Shown here: positions 8,726 through 17,615 of the stretch, piece after piece
Position numbering within the stretch: position 1 is the stretch's first letter
How the letters are laid out: each line of letters opens with the position of its first letter
Translations under genes and position numbers: made by a program
The notes under the pieces: generated by a model
Told to the model about the DNA's origin: nothing
Databases searched by the model: none
What the model saw: the letters and a program-made list of their open reading frames with translations, nothing else
NCBI GenBank assembly: GCA_963923035.1
Contig: CAWUKT010000106.1
Location: 1 to 20,338, forward strand
Length of the DNA: 20,338 nt
DNA from: CAWUKT01 sp963923035
GTDB lineage: Bacteria; Bacteroidota; Bacteroidia; J057; JADKCL01
Reading direction: 5' to 3'

Positions 8726-10029
8726 GTGCGCAATTTATAAACCGGGACAAAACGATCCGCAAGGAGTTGCAAAATCAGGACGATAAATAGGATGTGGAAG
8801 GCACTCAGGGAGGAAAACAGCCAGGACTCGAACATGGCCAGGAAAGCGGCGGAAGCGAGGTAGGCCAATAGGAATTTGAGTTGGGTGATGCGGCGGAAAA
8901 TATTGACGAGGAAGGCGAAATACAGGGAAATGCCCACGAAGCCGGTATTGATGATGAAGGCGAGGTAGGAGTTGTGGACCCCGCCCTGGTGACCGGTTAC
9001 GTACAGTTCCCGACTCGTTCGGTAAATGAAGAGGTATTCCTCACAGGCAAACCCACACCCGATGATCGGGTGCTCCTTGATCAGGTCCACGGCATGCTGC
9101 CACGCAAAAATCCGCCCGGAACCAGAGCTAAACTCTTCCACCCGGAAATATTGGTCCAACCCGACCGCTACGACCAGCGATTCCAGGTCAATATTGAAGA
9201 CAATCAGCCCGAAAGCCGGAAGCAAGACCCCAAAGAGGAGCAGCCGCCGGTACAAGGATTGTCCCAACCCATAGTAAAGGGCCATGAACAAGGTCACGCT
9301 AAAGATCGCATTCCGGGAGGAGCAGAGAAACAGCGACAGGAGAATGATGGTATAGGCAAAAGTCTTGTAGCGACGACTGATATGCGCGCGTTTGTCGAAT
9401 ACATAGGCCGAAATCGGCAACACTAGCGTCACGTACATTCCCATCCCATTCGGATTTCCCAGCAGCCCATTGTACCGAATCCCACCGTAGCTCACAAACT
9501 CCGGAAATACCGGCAACAGAATCAACCCCAAGGCCAGTACAAAATGCCCCAGGTACATCACATCGTCGATCAGGCTGGAGCCATACGCCCGGAGCTTATC
9601 GAAGAGGTAATGGAGGGAGAAAAAGTAGAGCATCGCAAAGGAAATGGTCTTGTTGGCTCCCAAATCGAGTTTGGGGTTCCAGGCCAAGGCGATCAGCGCG
9701 ACGAAAAGGAAAAGGAGGAAAGGGGCAAACAGGGAACTGATCCGATATTTACCCCGGGACAGCTCATAAATCGTCCACAGGGTGAAGATGACCAGCATTT
9801 CCACCCGCAATGGCTTGGAAAACAAGAGCCAACCCTGGCGGCTGTCCCCCAATACCAGCACGAATAAAAATAAGAGAATGAGGTGTTCGTGTTTGCCCTG
9901 CACCAACCACACCAGCATGGCAACTCCCATGACGACCATCGCCAATGGTGCGGCTGCGTTTCCCGCTATCACCAGCAGCGGGACCAGGACAAAAAAGAGC
10001 AGTCGATATCGTCGAAAAAAGTCTATCAA
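8722..10029 (-). CDS. O-antigen polymerase/ligase-like membrane protein (Wzy/WaaL superfamily)
   Basis: A 435-residue polytopic inner-membrane protein with about 10-12 helices. Members polymerise O-antigen or exopolysaccharide repeat units, or ligate O-antigen to lipid A-core, on the periplasmic face. Signatures of the Wzy_C/O-antigen ligase group: NGLLGNPNGMGMY (187-199), a long extramembrane loop with SGSGRIFAWQHAVDLI (302-317) and EHPIIGCGF (319-327), then HNSYLAFIINTGFVG (352-366) leading into the next helix. Polymerase and ligase cannot be told apart by eye. The start appears to be TTG at 10029: the frame is closed by a TGA 25-27 nt further upstream (10054-10056), the next in-frame ATG is only at residue 31 inside the first helix, and the TTG gives a basic N-terminus before helix 1. 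A five-codon ATG mini-ORF (10043-10026) ends in a TGA overlapping this TTG. A weak TAATTTG element lies at 10061-10055. Confidence 0.85.
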   Translation of the reverse strand: MIDFFRRYRLLFFVLVPLLVIAGNAAAPLAMVVMGVAMLVWLVQGKHEHLILLFLFVLVLGDSRQGWLLFSKPLRVEMLVIFTLWTIYELSRGKYRISSLFAPFLLFLFVALIALAWNPKLDLGANKTISFAMLYFFSLHYLFDKLRAYGSSLIDDVMYLGHFVLALGLILLPVFPEFVSYGGIRYNGLLGNPNGMGMYVTLVLPISAYVFDKRAHISRRYKTFAYTIILLSLFLCSSRNAIFSVTLFMALYYGLGQSLYRRLLLFGVLLPAFGLIVFNIDLESLVVAVGLDQYFRVEEFSSGSGRIFAWQHAVDLIKEHPIIGCGFACEEYLFIYRTSRELYVTGHQGGVHNSYLAFIINTGFVGISLYFAFLVNIFRRITQLKFLLAYLASAAFLAMFESWLFSSLSAFHILFIVLILQLLADRFVPVYKLRT

Positions 10030-10094
10030 TGCACGCGGTACATGAGAGCGGGCTCAAATTACGCATTTTTTAGTTCCGCGCCCCGCCCGGAATT

Positions 10095-10131
10095 GACAGG
10101 GGCCGCCCCGATGAGGGGGCGGCCCGGTGTC
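10095..10131 (-). terminator. GC-rich hairpin downstream of sprA
   Basis: Arms 10100-10109 and 10116-10125 form a perfect 10-bp GC stem with a 6-nt loop. GACA (10095-10098) and TGTC (10128-10131) add an outer 4-bp stem across a small asymmetric internal loop. It begins about 20 nt after the sprA stop on the minus strand. No T-run follows directly on that strand, so it may be a partial terminator or an mRNA-stabilising hairpin that lets some transcription continue into the polymerase gene. Confidence 0.65.
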
Positions 10132-10151
10132 CTTCTTAATTAACCTAATTT

Positions 10152-13100
10152 TTAGTTCGCGAGGGTGAAGCGGACCTGGAACCCGACCGCCGTAAACGAG
10201 CTCGGGAACGAGGTTGAAATCGCCGGCCGGTTGCGGCTGTGCTCAATGTAGAAGCGCACATTCAGCTTGGTATTCACCACGTAGTCCACACTCGGCTTCA
10301 CGATCAGCTGGAAGTTACCCCCCGTGAGGTCGGAGTTGCCAATCTGGTCGAGCTGGCGGTTCCGCGTCTTCGAATCCCGCAAGGTCACGTCCATCCGCGC
10401 ATTGAGCGCGTTCTCCAGGTTGATCGACCGCCCAAACAGGTTGAACGATTTCTGGAAGCGGTCCTTCCGGTAGCTGATCCCGATGGTAAAGTCTTTGTTC
10501 CGCGTCTCCGTTAGCTGCACGTTCGTCATCGACATCGACACCTGACGACTCATCTTCAGGTCGACATTGGCTGCGAGGCCATTCTGGAAGCGCATGTTCA
10601 CCCCGGCCAGCGGAGAGAAGCTCTCCGAGAAGCTCACCGACGGGATCACGTATTGGCTTTCCACATTGTAGATGGAGTCGCCATCGGCCTCCACATCGAT
10701 CGCGAAGAACTGATCTGAGAAGCCCGTACTGGTGCCGCGGTAGCGTACGTTCTGGGTATAGCCGCCCACATTGTAGGTCCCCCGGTAGCCGTGGCGGATC
10801 GTCACCGACTTGAAGGTCTTTTTCAGGCTCTCGATCTTACTCAGACCGTTGTAGTTGATGTTCCAGTTCGGGAGGGGAATGGCGGGGAATGCACCCAGGT
10901 CCACTCCATCTTTGAGTTTACCCGCTCCGTAGGCCAGGCGGAAGGCCGGGATCACGACCTCCTGCGAATTCCGGTAGTAGCCCTGTGCATAACCATCCTC
11001 CGTGGAGACCGAATCTACCTGGGAACGGGCCAGGAAGTTGTCGTAGAAGGGGTTCTGGTCGGCCAGGATCGCCGAAATATCATCCCGGATGTCTTCCATC
11101 GCCACGAAGCTGTTCGAGCGGGCGACATTCTTTTCAAAGGCGGTCCCGATGAACACGTAGGAAATGCTGTACTGTCCGTTGAGGAGCCGGTTGTCGTGGA
11201 CAAACTCGTTGTTCAGGGTATCGTAGCGGAAGATTTCTGAGTAGTTCTGGGAAGCATTCCGGCTGGCATTCAGGTCGATCTTGAAGTCCTTGAACAAGGT
11301 CAGCGATGCCCGCGGGGTGAGCTGCTCCGTCCAGTTCGCCGTGAACGGCGTCACCAGGTTCGGGCTGCCCGAAATCCACCCATTGTCCGCCCAATCGTTC
11401 AGGAAGTTGCGGTCATTGTCCAGGTCGCCCATCTCATTCGGCTGCCAACCAAAGACAAACGGATAGCCCGGGGCCACCTGACCGGAGTTGATCAGCTGGT
11501 TGTTCTCGGGGTTGAGGTAGGAATGGTTCCAATCCAGACCGAAGTTATCGGTCGCAGGCAAGTAACCGGCAATATTGGAGCCCATGTTCCGGCTGTACGT
11601 CACGTCCACATTCCGCAGACTCAACAGCACCTGCCCGAATCCATTCAGGATTTTCCGAACCGCCGACGGCCCCTTGTCTTCTTCATCCTCTTCGTCCTCC
11701 TCATCTTCTTTGTCTTCCTCCTTCTTCTTGTCCACCGGCGATTGCCGGGTGGTCGGACGCTGGTTCCGGGCCTGCTGGCCCCGTTGCAGCTCCAATAGCT
11801 TCCGCAGCGGCCCAATCTTGTTGTACAGGTTCTCCATGTTCAGGCGCACATTCCCCTGCACATTCTGGGAATTGTTGATCATGTTCCCCAATTCCAGGTT
11901 GTTGTCGGGAGCGGAAAGCCAATTGAAGGTACCGTTGTAGGAAACCGTCGAGCTAATCCAGTTCGTCATGTTGAACTGGTCAAACGGCAGGATATAGTTC
12001 AGGCCCACATTCTGGCTGAAGTTCATGTTCCGGCCGAAGTTCACATACTTGTCCTTGCCCAATTGGTACAAGCCCAACGAATCCCTTTCTTCCCCAAAAC
12101 TCAGCAGGTTGCCCCACAGCGAGTCCTGGTTGGCCGGCGTCAACTCACCAAAGGGTTCGTCTACCCGGCCGGTATTCGTGGCATTGTAATTCAGACTGAG
12201 GCTCTTCGTGAAGTCCCACCGGAGGGTATAGTTCCGGGTGAGGTTGAAGTTCTTCAGGTAAGTGGTCTGGATCGGAATATTATTCGCCGTGGAACGGATC
12301 AGGTTTTCCTCGTAGCGCCGGTCCCCCGCCACTGTAACGGCGACCGTCTTCGGCAGGAGATAGAAGTTGAGCGCGGTGAGGAGGTTCTTTTTCTCCGAAT
12401 TCTTGAACGGCTCAATCGGCTTCGGATTGAAATTGTGGTTGTAGGTGACCGAGGCCCGGTGGTTCCGTTGGAGGTTCCGTTTGGTCCGGGGGTTGGTGCT
12501 AAAGACCTCGTTGTAGGACAGGGACAAAGCAAAGTTCTCGATCGCCCAGGGCATGGTTTTCTCCTTGCCCTTGCCCCTACCCGGTTTGGCCACCTTGACC
12601 TTTCGGATATTGTTCATCGAGATACTCTTGTTGACCCTTCGGTCCTGTAAAGCCTCCAAGACCGTATCCCGCGCCGTGGCCTCCAGGGTATTCAGGTAAT
12701 TGTTCAGGTCGACGTCCGCTTCCAGCGGGTTGAACTGCGGGGTCACCTCCCGCTCGCCGTAGGTCACGTACAGTGGCAACTGAATGCCCCAGTTTTTCGG
12801 GAAGAACTTGCCCAACTGGAAGTTACCCGCCACGTCCCACTGGCTGATCGTTTCCCGGCTCCGGTTGTTGATCCGCTGTTCCAGCGTACCGAAGCCCGGG
12901 GTGCGGTAGCTCCCCGAAGCAGTGATCGTCGCGAAGTCGGCGAGCTTGATGTTCACCCGCGCATTCGCCGCCCATCCCGGTTCTTCGTTGAAGTCCACCA
13001 GCCGCAATTCGTTCATCCAGACCTCCGCACAGATCGGCCCGCGGCCGTCCGCTTCGTTCCGGATCCCGATCATGATCGTCTTCGCCTCGCTGATCTTCGG

Positions 13101-16100
13101 CGTCCCCACGATATAGATGCGGTGATCCTCCGGTAGGATCGGCGAATTCTCGAAGAGGTACCGGTTCACCACCGGGAAATTCACCTCGTTCCTTCGCGCC
13201 TTTGCGACGGCAAGGTCCTCCAACTCAATGTCGAATTCGTTGGCCCATATATTCAGGGTATCCGATGGATTGTCCGGATCCGAGGCCGTCAATGGTATTT
13301 CGTATTCGTAATAGTTCGCCGAGTTGTCTGAGCCTATCCTGATAAATGCCCTCAGCTCCCCCGGGGCAAAGTCCTGCCCCGAGCCGATGACATTTTCGGC
13401 GTGCACCCACATCTTGACCCGTTTATAACTTCGCATGTCAAAATTGGTGAGCTTAAAGGCCCCTCGGGCATCGCCATCCTGTAGCCCGCATGATTTCATG
13501 ACCAGCGATTGCTCGTTCATCAGGAGGCCGACCTGCGGGCTGGCCACCTGGTTCTGACGCACGATGCCGGGCGGGAGAACGTAGTTGAAGGGCAGGCGGC
13601 TGCCGTTCTCTTCAATGTTTACTGTACCGATTTCAAAGGTGCTGCCCGGCTGGGGATCGGTGATGATCGTGTCCTGGTTCATGCCGAGGTAATCCCGGTA
13701 GGTCCGCCAGGTCGTGGAGACGAGCTGGAAACGGGCAAAACGCAGGACCACTTCTTCACTCCAACCCTTCAGGTACATCCGCACAAATTCGATGGCCTTG
13801 AAGTTCTGGATATTGTTGATCGGCACCCCGGCCGTCAACGGAATCCGGAACTGGTACCAGTTGACCTGCTCCACCTGCTGGTTGTCGAGGCGCACTTCGG
13901 CGGGAATGATGTCCACGATGAAGTTCTTGCCAATCTCCATTTCCGAGGGGCGGAGGGCCATTTTGTATTCGTAGTATTCTTCCTGGGTATTCAGCGTACC
14001 GTTCAGGTTCAGGTCTTCTGTGTCCGGATTCGGAGAACCCTGGGTGCTGAAGCCATTCTGCGTCGCATTGATCGGGGTATTGCCGTCCTGGCCGTTGAAG
14101 GCGAGGTAACGGTCGAGAATGCCGATCCCATTCCACTGGTCACCCCGGAAGTATTCGTAGTTGTCATTGGAAGGGTCTTCATTGGCCTCCTGGTAGGCCG
14201 ACGAAGTCGTACCAAAATTCTGGGCCAGGGTATCGAGGAAGCCGTCGAAATATTCGCGCTCCTCGACGGTCCGGAAACCATCCAAACCAACGTCCTGGAA
14301 CTCCCGGGAATCGCCTTCGTTGTTAAAGGCGAGGGTCGGCGGCGTAGTCAAAGGATAGCGGGCCCAGGCCGAGGTATCGGTCGCCGTCACGTTGTCGGGA
14401 TCGGCAGGAAGTCCATTTTCAAAGTTCCGCACATTGTCCCGCACCACGTCCTCACTGATCTGCCCGAGGTTCAGGTAGAATTCCCCTCCATTGCTCACGG
14501 AGTCGTAGATGAAGGGATCCATCAGCCAAAATTCCATGAATTCGAAGTTCGCAGCCTCAAAGTCGGTATTGCTGGAGGTCCGGCGGGTGATACCCGCCCA
14601 GCTGTCCACCGGATTGACCAGCTTCCCATCCGCATCCACAAAGGTGGGATCGGCCGCGTAGTTGTAAATACCGCGTTCGTCCGGGATATAGTGGAGGTCA
14701 AAGGTCCGCTGAACGTTGTTACCCGTGATATTGGTCTGGTTCGGGAAAACTTCGTTCGGGTCCACATTCCGCGTATAGTGGTTGCTGAGGTCGTCTTCGG
14801 GGAAATCCTCGCTGGTGGACTGGAAGTAGAAGTTCGGATCAATGGAGTACCAAGCCAGTTTCGCCCGGGTAAATCCATCGGCCAACGCCGGATTCCAACC
14901 GCCCGCCGGCTCGAACATGTTGTTGTTGCCGTTGTTGCCGGGGAAGGACGCGTAGTTCCAAGCCTGGAAACCGGTCAGGTCAAAGGTCGTCCGGGCGCTT
15001 TCGAAGTCGTCCATATAGGCGATCCCCTTTTCCCCGTTCACTTCAATCGCTTTCGGGTGGCCCGGCACCAACTGCGCAAATTCACCCGAGGCAGTTACCG
15101 TCGAAATCTCGCTGGTCTGCAACAGGGGCAGCTTGTCGACGATCTTGGTCAGCAGACGGGAATCCTTTCTCAACGAGCCGTCGACACCCCAAATCAGGTT
15201 CGAAAGGGGCTCGTCCCCGATGGTCACCTTGTTCGTCAGCGGACGCTCGTTCAGGTGGAGCATCGTCGCCCCCAACTGAATGTCCTCGTTGATGATATAG
15301 TCGAAGCGGGTTCCCAACAGGGTCTTGGTCTCGATCCCAAACAGCGAGTTCGTCTCAAAGTTCACCGCGAGTTCCTGCCCGGAGGTCAGGATGCCCTGGT
15401 TCAGGATCGTCACCTTACCAATATTGTAGTCGACCTGGTAGTCGATCCCCTCCGTCAACAGGATTCCGTTCGCGGTCACCTGGACCGAGCCCGGCGCCAC
15501 GTTGATCGAGTTCAGGGAAATCTCCGAGGAGCTCGAGCCCTGGTAAGAACCCTGGATATAGTACCGGTCCTTGTCCGTCGCGTAGTTCAAGGCGTCGGCC
15601 TTGGTCGAGTTGTACATCTGGGGGAAGACGTACTTGTCGATTTCTTCTTCATCCCCCTCCAATTTGCGCACCAGGTGCGATCCGAAGGGTTCCAGGACCG
15701 GGAAGATGATCCAGCCCTTGTCGGGGACCATCGTGATGTCCTGTAAGAAGTCAAAGTTGCCGTCGGGGCCGGCCTGGTTGTTGTTTTGGAGGGTATCCAT
15801 CCCGAAGACCTGGAGGAGCGGGATGTTCTTCACCGCACCCGTCGGCAGGACGGGGATGTCACCGGCCGAAGTCCGCGAATCGAACATCAGTTCCAGGCGG
15901 AAGTTGTCGGAAGTGATTCCGAAGCCCCCGATGGAGTAGATGTTTTTCATCATCAGGTCCCAGGCCGGGTACACTTCGTTGTCGTAGACCGGGCGTACCT
16001 GGGCCGGCTTCAGCATCTTGAGGAAGAGGACGTTCGAGTTGAGCTCGTTCGCCTGCTTGCCAGGGTCCATCGAGAAGTCACCGACCTGATAGGTCTGACC

Positions 16101-17615
16101 GCCGATCATGTATTCGTAGGCCACAAACAGGACCTGGTTGGCCTGGAGCTGCGTATTCAGTGAGATATAACCGAGCTGGGGATGGAAACGGTATTCGTTG
16201 CCATTCAACTTCCGCATGTTCTCCACCTTCACAAAGTCGACCCCGTTCTCCAGACTCAGGTCATTGATCAGGGCATCGTCCACGGTCACCTTGTCGGAGT
16301 AGACCGGATCGGCGTCGATGGTCTCATAGAGGCTGTTGGCGCTGTTGGCCGGGTAGCGCATCCGGGTCTGGTACTGGTCCCGCAACAAACGACCGACTTC
16401 ATTGGGAAGGGCCGGGTTGGGAGCTTGTTCTGTTTCCCCCAAGTCGACAAAACCTACCCCGTTCCGGTTTTCCGTGGTCGACGAGGAGTTGTTGTTCGTC
16501 ACCCAGACTTCCATTCGGGTAATGGTGATGGGAGAGTTGATGTTTGGACGGGTGCGAAGGGCTTCTTCGTACCGGGAACGGAACCAGTGGCTGATGAAAA
16601 AGTGCCGGTACTCGTCGTATTCAATGGCCTTCTTCTTGTACTCCGTGATCTGAGCGCCACCCGTCGCCGTGACCGAGTTCGTACGGCCCCGCTGCTGGGA
16701 AGCCACCGTCGTCACCAACAAGGGTCCAAACTTCATCTGCAATTTGATTCCGAAGAGGTTCTGGCCGCCCTGGATCAGGGAGCTGGACAGCGGCAGGCTC
16801 ACATTACCCGCCTCGATCTTTTGGATGATCTCGTCTTCGGTACCGGTATATTCCAGCTTCAGCTGGTTCTCAAAGTCAAAGGTCGCCTGCGTATCCCAGT
16901 TGGCATTCAGACGCAATTTCTCCCCGATCTTGCCCACCACATTCAACTGGATGTTCTGGTCGAACCGGAAGTTACCGGTCCGCTGCTGGCGGATCGGCAG
17001 CGAAGGGTTGCCGTTTCGGTTGAATTCAGCGCCCAGGTCCAGCAGAGCGGTACCGTTGGGACGAATTTCCACGGAGCCACCGCCGAAGATGTCCTGGAAG
17101 GCTTCCGAGTTCACCGCGAATTTCGGGGCGAGGGCACTGTTCTCAGTGGCTTCATTGGAACCGGCTGCGCGGTCCCGCCAGTGGTCGGCAATGCTGTTTT
17201 GCTTACGCCATTTGAGGTAGTCTTCAAAGCTGACGTAGCTCGGCGGCCGGACATCGATCCCGCCCACACGCTCGTGGATGGAATACCCGGTGCCGTCTTC
17301 GTTGAGTTCGAAGTCAGTGGTGACGTTGCCAGGGGTGGATAACTGGAATGGATTGGGAGAATTGTCGCGGGTGATGGGGTCACCAGGACCGGTATTGGGG
17401 TTCGGAGGGGGCGTATCAACGGGCATGACGAGTACCAGCTCGTCGTAGAGGGCCGAATGATCCAGGAAATTGAAATCGTGGTAATCAAACGGGACACCCG
17501 CGTAGACAGCCTCAGAACCCGACCACTTTCCAATCGTGAAAAGGGACAAGGCGCAAAGCAGTATGGTCTTCAGTTTGGTCAAAACTCTACTGTTTCTTTG
17601 AATCAAAGATTTCAA
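10152..17615 (-). CDS. sprA: Type IX secretion outer-membrane translocon SprA/Sov
   Basis: A 2,487-residue protein, the normal size for SprA (about 2,400-2,500), the giant beta-barrel that passes T9SS cargo across the outer membrane and is needed for gliding in relatives. The N-terminus holds a hydrophobic signal (KTILLCALSLFTIG). SprA-type N-terminal sequence follows: GYSIHERVGGIDVRPPSYVS (about 110-130), EIRPNGTALLDLGAEF, KLRLNANWDTQATFDFENQ, and a similar element near 730-800 (VTILNQGILTSGQELAVNFE). The C-terminus ends in a strand-like VGFQVRFTLAN after AISTSFPSSF, as in the family. An acidic Glu/Asp/Lys tract lies at 1963-1981. There is no in-frame ATG: 17615 is a TTG, and a TTG at 17582 would give a shorter, more typical signal (MTKLKTILL). 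The upstream stop is at 17658-17660. The exact start is therefore uncertain, though the frame is intact throughout. Transcription is divergent from the cargo gene. Confidence 0.93.
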   Translation of the reverse strand: MKSLIQRNSRVLTKLKTILLCALSLFTIGKWSGSEAVYAGVPFDYHDFNFLDHSALYDELVLVMPVDTPPPNPNTGPGDPITRDNSPNPFQLSTPGNVTTDFELNEDGTGYSIHERVGGIDVRPPSYVSFEDYLKWRKQNSIADHWRDRAAGSNEATENSALAPKFAVNSEAFQDIFGGGSVEIRPNGTALLDLGAEFNRNGNPSLPIRQQRTGNFRFDQNIQLNVVGKIGEKLRLNANWDTQATFDFENQLKLEYTGTEDEIIQKIEAGNVSLPLSSSLIQGGQNLFGIKLQMKFGPLLVTTVASQQRGRTNSVTATGGAQITEYKKKAIEYDEYRHFFISHWFRSRYEEALRTRPNINSPITITRMEVWVTNNNSSSTTENRNGVGFVDLGETEQAPNPALPNEVGRLLRDQYQTRMRYPANSANSLYETIDADPVYSDKVTVDDALINDLSLENGVDFVKVENMRKLNGNEYRFHPQLGYISLNTQLQANQVLFVAYEYMIGGQTYQVGDFSMDPGKQANELNSNVLFLKMLKPAQVRPVYDNEVYPAWDLMMKNIYSIGGFGITSDNFRLELMFDSRTSAGDIPVLPTGAVKNIPLLQVFGMDTLQNNNQAGPDGNFDFLQDITMVPDKGWIIFPVLEPFGSHLVRKLEGDEEEIDKYVFPQMYNSTKADALNYATDKDRYYIQGSYQGSSSSEISLNSINVAPGSVQVTANGILLTEGIDYQVDYNIGKVTILNQGILTSGQELAVNFETNSLFGIETKTLLGTRFDYIINEDIQLGATMLHLNERPLTNKVTIGDEPLSNLIWGVDGSLRKDSRLLTKIVDKLPLLQTSEISTVTASGEFAQLVPGHPKAIEVNGEKGIAYMDDFESARTTFDLTGFQAWNYASFPGNNGNNNMFEPAGGWNPALADGFTRAKLAWYSIDPNFYFQSTSEDFPEDDLSNHYTRNVDPNEVFPNQTNITGNNVQRTFDLHYIPDERGIYNYAADPTFVDADGKLVNPVDSWAGITRRTSSNTDFEAANFEFMEFWLMDPFIYDSVSNGGEFYLNLGQISEDVVRDNVRNFENGLPADPDNVTATDTSAWARYPLTTPPTLAFNNEGDSREFQDVGLDGFRTVEEREYFDGFLDTLAQNFGTTSSAYQEANEDPSNDNYEYFRGDQWNGIGILDRYLAFNGQDGNTPINATQNGFSTQGSPNPDTEDLNLNGTLNTQEEYYEYKMALRPSEMEIGKNFIVDIIPAEVRLDNQQVEQVNWYQFRIPLTAGVPINNIQNFKAIEFVRMYLKGWSEEVVLRFARFQLVSTTWRTYRDYLGMNQDTIITDPQPGSTFEIGTVNIEENGSRLPFNYVLPPGIVRQNQVASPQVGLLMNEQSLVMKSCGLQDGDARGAFKLTNFDMRSYKRVKMWVHAENVIGSGQDFAPGELRAFIRIGSDNSANYYEYEIPLTASDPDNPSDTLNIWANEFDIELEDLAVAKARRNEVNFPVVNRYLFENSPILPEDHRIYIVGTPKISEAKTIMIGIRNEADGRGPICAEVWMNELRLVDFNEEPGWAANARVNIKLADFATITASGSYRTPGFGTLEQRINNRSRETISQWDVAGNFQLGKFFPKNWGIQLPLYVTYGEREVTPQFNPLEADVDLNNYLNTLEATARDTVLEALQDRRVNKSISMNNIRKVKVAKPGRGKGKEKTMPWAIENFALSLSYNEVFSTNPRTKRNLQRNHRASVTYNHNFNPKPIEPFKNSEKKNLLTALNFYLLPKTVAVTVAGDRRYEENLIRSTANNIPIQTTYLKNFNLTRNYTLRWDFTKSLSLNYNATNTGRVDEPFGELTPANQDSLWGNLLSFGEERDSLGLYQLGKDKYVNFGRNMNFSQNVGLNYILPFDQFNMTNWISSTVSYNGTFNWLSAPDNNLELGNMINNSQNVQGNVRLNMENLYNKIGPLRKLLELQRGQQARNQRPTTRQSPVDKKKEEDKEDEEDEEDEEDKGPSAVRKILNGFGQVLLSLRNVDVTYSRNMGSNIAGYLPATDNFGLDWNHSYLNPENNQLINSGQVAPGYPFVFGWQPNEMGDLDNDRNFLNDWADNGWISGSPNLVTPFTANWTEQLTPRASLTLFKDFKIDLNASRNASQNYSEIFRYDTLNNEFVHDNRLLNGQYSISYVFIGTAFEKNVARSNSFVAMEDIRDDISAILADQNPFYDNFLARSQVDSVSTEDGYAQGYYRNSQEVVIPAFRLAYGAGKLKDGVDLGAFPAIPLPNWNINYNGLSKIESLKKTFKSVTIRHGYRGTYNVGGYTQNVRYRGTSTGFSDQFFAIDVEADGDSIYNVESQYVIPSVSFSESFSPLAGVNMRFQNGLAANVDLKMSRQVSMSMTNVQLTETRNKDFTIGISYRKDRFQKSFNLFGRSINLENALNARMDVTLRDSKTRNRQLDQIGNSDLTGGNFQLIVKPSVDYVVNTKLNVRFYIEHSRNRPAISTSFPSSFTAVGFQVRFTLAN
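11673..11731 (-). repeat. Low-complexity acidic tract within sprA
   Basis: A trinucleotide-rich, almost pure pyrimidine run on the plus strand encodes, on the minus strand, KKKEED then repeated EED units ending DKG (residues 1963-1981). It follows a basic, Arg/Gln-rich segment (about 1942-1960). Triplet repeats change length without shifting frame. The tract probably forms an exposed loop between barrel strands. Confidence 0.75.

Noticed and set aside
13509..15746. 745-codon open frame on the plus strand, antisense to sprA
   Set aside because: It lies wholly inside the well-supported sprA frame, has no recognisable domain, signal or membrane pattern, and is the kind of shadow frame GC-rich codon use creates.
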